Source of the DNA: DATFBY01 sp035253585
GTDB lineage: Bacteria; Gemmatimonadota; Gemmatimonadetes; Gemmatimonadales; Gemmatimonadaceae
Assembly: GCA_035253585.1 (NCBI GenBank)
Contig: DATFBY010000081.1
Location: 1 to 7,145, forward strand
DNA length: 7,145 nt
Direction: 5' to 3'
A program made the translations under genes and the position numbers. Shown one piece after another: positions 6,674 through 7,145 of this stretch. The notes under the pieces were generated by a model. The model was not told where the DNA came from. It made no database searches and was given only the letters and a program-made list of their open reading frames with translations. Position 1 is the stretch's first letter. Each line of letters begins with the position of its first letter.

Positions 6674-6698
6674 CCATGGCAAAATGCATTTCCCATGG
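6674..6698. promoter_or_regulatory. AT-rich palindrome between two CCATGG sites, candidate operator
   Basis: AAATGCATTT (6682-6691) is a perfect 10-bp palindrome, unusually AT-rich for this DNA. It is flanked by CCATGG at 6674-6679 and again at 6693-6698, giving a 25-bp near-symmetric block out of register by one base. It lies about 70-94 bases upstream of the xdhA ATG, a plausible place for a repressor of purine catabolism to bind. No regulator gene is in the window, and the assignment is an inference from symmetry and position only. Confidence 0.3.
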
Positions 6699-6842
6699 TC
6701 CGGCTGGCGCGAGTAGTTCGACTGCCCACCTTTTCGTGCTCGCCGGCCTCCCACCTTCTGGACCAAAGTCGGTGCGTATTCGGATTGCAGCTTCACAGTG
6801 ACTGTCGGGATCTCCGACGACGATGCGACGTCGACCAGGCGC

Positions 6843-6872
6843 CAGATAGTGACGGCGTTGACGCCGGTTCAA
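6843..6872 (-). promoter_or_regulatory. Candidate sigma-70-like promoter with internal palindrome
   Basis: On the minus strand TTGAAC (6872-6867) is followed after 18 bases by TATCTG (6848-6843), a weak match to -35 and -10 elements pointing at xdhA. The spacer contains CGGCGT-TG-ACGCCG (6853-6866), a perfect dyad with 6-bp arms, where a bound repressor would block RNA polymerase. The leader to the ATG would be about 230 bases, which is long. Matches this weak occur by chance, so confidence is low. Confidence 0.2.
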
Positions 6873-6962
6873 GCAATCGTGAACGCCAAGGCAGGTGGAT
6901 CAGCTCATCGTCGCGGGCCAGATCACACTTCGGGACTCGGCGAAGGACATTGGATGGAATAT

Positions 6963-6989
6963 GCGCCGGTCAGCAGAGCTGACCGGCGC
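6963..6989. terminator. Perfect 12-bp stem-loop, probable terminator
   Basis: GCGCCGGTCAGC (6963-6974) and GCTGACCGGCGC (6978-6989) are exact reverse complements separated by the 3-base loop AGA. The hairpin starts about 50 bases past the stop codon of the partial minus-strand gene and lies about 360 bases before xdhA, so it probably separates two transcription units. Neither side has a strong U-run (TTCCCTGTGTT on the plus side, ATATTCCATCC on the minus side). It may therefore work with Rho or as a bidirectional or 3'-stabilising structure. Confidence 0.6.
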
Positions 6990-7003
6990 TTCCCTGTGTT
7001 CAA

Positions 7004-7031
7004 GCCGAGGGCCGAGGGCCGATGGCCGAGT
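7004..7031. repeat. Heptanucleotide tandem repeat (GCCGAGG)
   Basis: Four consecutive 7-base units read GCCGAGG, GCCGAGG, GCCGATG and GCCGAGT. The array begins seven bases past the stop of the partial minus-strand gene. Its period matches the CGGGAAG arrays at the other end of the window, although the unit sequence differs. It is too short and too regular to be a CRISPR. Confidence 0.75.
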
Positions 7032-7038
7032 TCCTTTC

Positions 7039-7145
7039 TTACACTTTCTCCCGCTGTCCAAATTTCTCTCTTTGAGACTCACCGAGCTTGCTTCCCGACT
7101 CCAACGCGGCGATCGCGTTCGGCTCCATGAGCAGCTTGGTGATGA
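7039..7145 (-). CDS. C-terminal end of an unidentified protein (partial)
   Basis: An open frame enters from the right edge and ends at TAA (7041-7039), giving 34 residues that end in KFGQRGKV. I do not recognise the family. Support for coding: in the first 22 codons nearly all third positions are G or C, as in the operon genes, and the tail is hydrophilic and charged as protein C-termini often are. A heptamer repeat and a perfect stem-loop follow the stop in the same direction, as expected at a gene's end. The gene has the same orientation as the purine operon, but the stem-loop between them argues against a shared transcript. The last few codons are less GC-biased. The rest of the gene lies outside the window, and function cannot be inferred. 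Confidence 0.55.
   Translation of the reverse strand, partial: ITKLLMEPNAIAALESGSKLGESQREKFGQREKV

Larger units (their letters stand above)
6606..7038. other. Intergenic region upstream of the operon
   Basis: No convincing gene lies in these 433 bases. Open frames exist on both strands, including the upstream extension of xdhA to 6872, but their translations are Arg/Ser/His-rich, lack recognisable motifs and are not conserved-looking. The stretch holds, from the right, a heptamer tandem repeat, a perfect 12-bp stem-loop, a possible promoter with an internal palindrome, an AT-rich palindrome flanked by two CCATGG sites, and the hairpin on the xdhA start. The operon promoter is expected here. 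I saw no tRNA, purine-riboswitch core or CRISPR-like array. Confidence 0.6.

Noticed and set aside
6606..6872. An N-terminal extension of xdhA by 89 residues
   Set aside because: The family normally begins just before the VPRxDG motif that follows ATG 6605. The extra residues have no signal peptide or domain and contain intergenic palindromes.
6606..7038. A purine-sensing riboswitch in the xdhA leader
   Set aside because: By eye I found no guanine-class riboswitch core or other junction motif I could recognise. A covariance-model scan (Infernal with Rfam) would settle it; a significant hit would overturn this.

Overview
The window is GC-rich bacterial DNA. It holds one compact purine-catabolism operon, read entirely from the minus strand (right to left), plus the last 34 codons of another minus-strand gene at the right edge. 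High GC, heptanucleotide tandem repeats next to stop codons and overlapping genes suggest a soil- or freshwater-type bacterium, possibly Gemmatimonadota. That taxonomic guess is weak because no rRNA or other marker gene is present.

Layout in transcription order: a partial unidentified gene (7145-7039); a 433-bp gap (7038-6606) with a heptamer repeat, a perfect 12-bp stem-loop and several palindromes; the three-subunit xanthine dehydrogenase, namely molybdenum subunit (6605-4506), 2Fe-2S subunit (4521-4090) and FAD subunit (4093-3275); allantoinase (3278-1977); allantoicase (1980-994); OHCU decarboxylase (997-464); 5-hydroxyisourate hydrolase (467-144). Two bases after the last stop codon a perfect 30-bp inverted repeat begins, built from four heptamers per arm, and it probably ends the transcript. 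Bases 1-44 hold nothing I can identify.

The genes cover purine breakdown from hypoxanthine/xanthine to ureidoglycolate and urea, except urate oxidation. Xanthine dehydrogenase makes urate, UraH and UraD turn 5-hydroxyisourate into OHCU and then (S)-allantoin, allantoinase gives allantoate, and allantoicase releases urea and ureidoglycolate. No urate oxidase of any class, no ureidoglycolate-processing enzyme, no transporter and no regulator is present in the window. The order of xanthine dehydrogenase, allantoinase and allantoicase follows the pathway, but uraD and uraH come last although their steps precede allantoinase.

Every adjacent pair in the seven-gene chain overlaps. One overlap is 16 nt and the rest are NTGA-type start/stop overlaps, which implies translational coupling. 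The allantoinase gene has no ATG, GTG or TTG that would keep its conserved first strand. The best start is a CTG with a well-placed GGAG, forming a CTGA overlap like its neighbours. I see a known pathway with unusual gene junctions and repeats, and no sign of a wholly new system.
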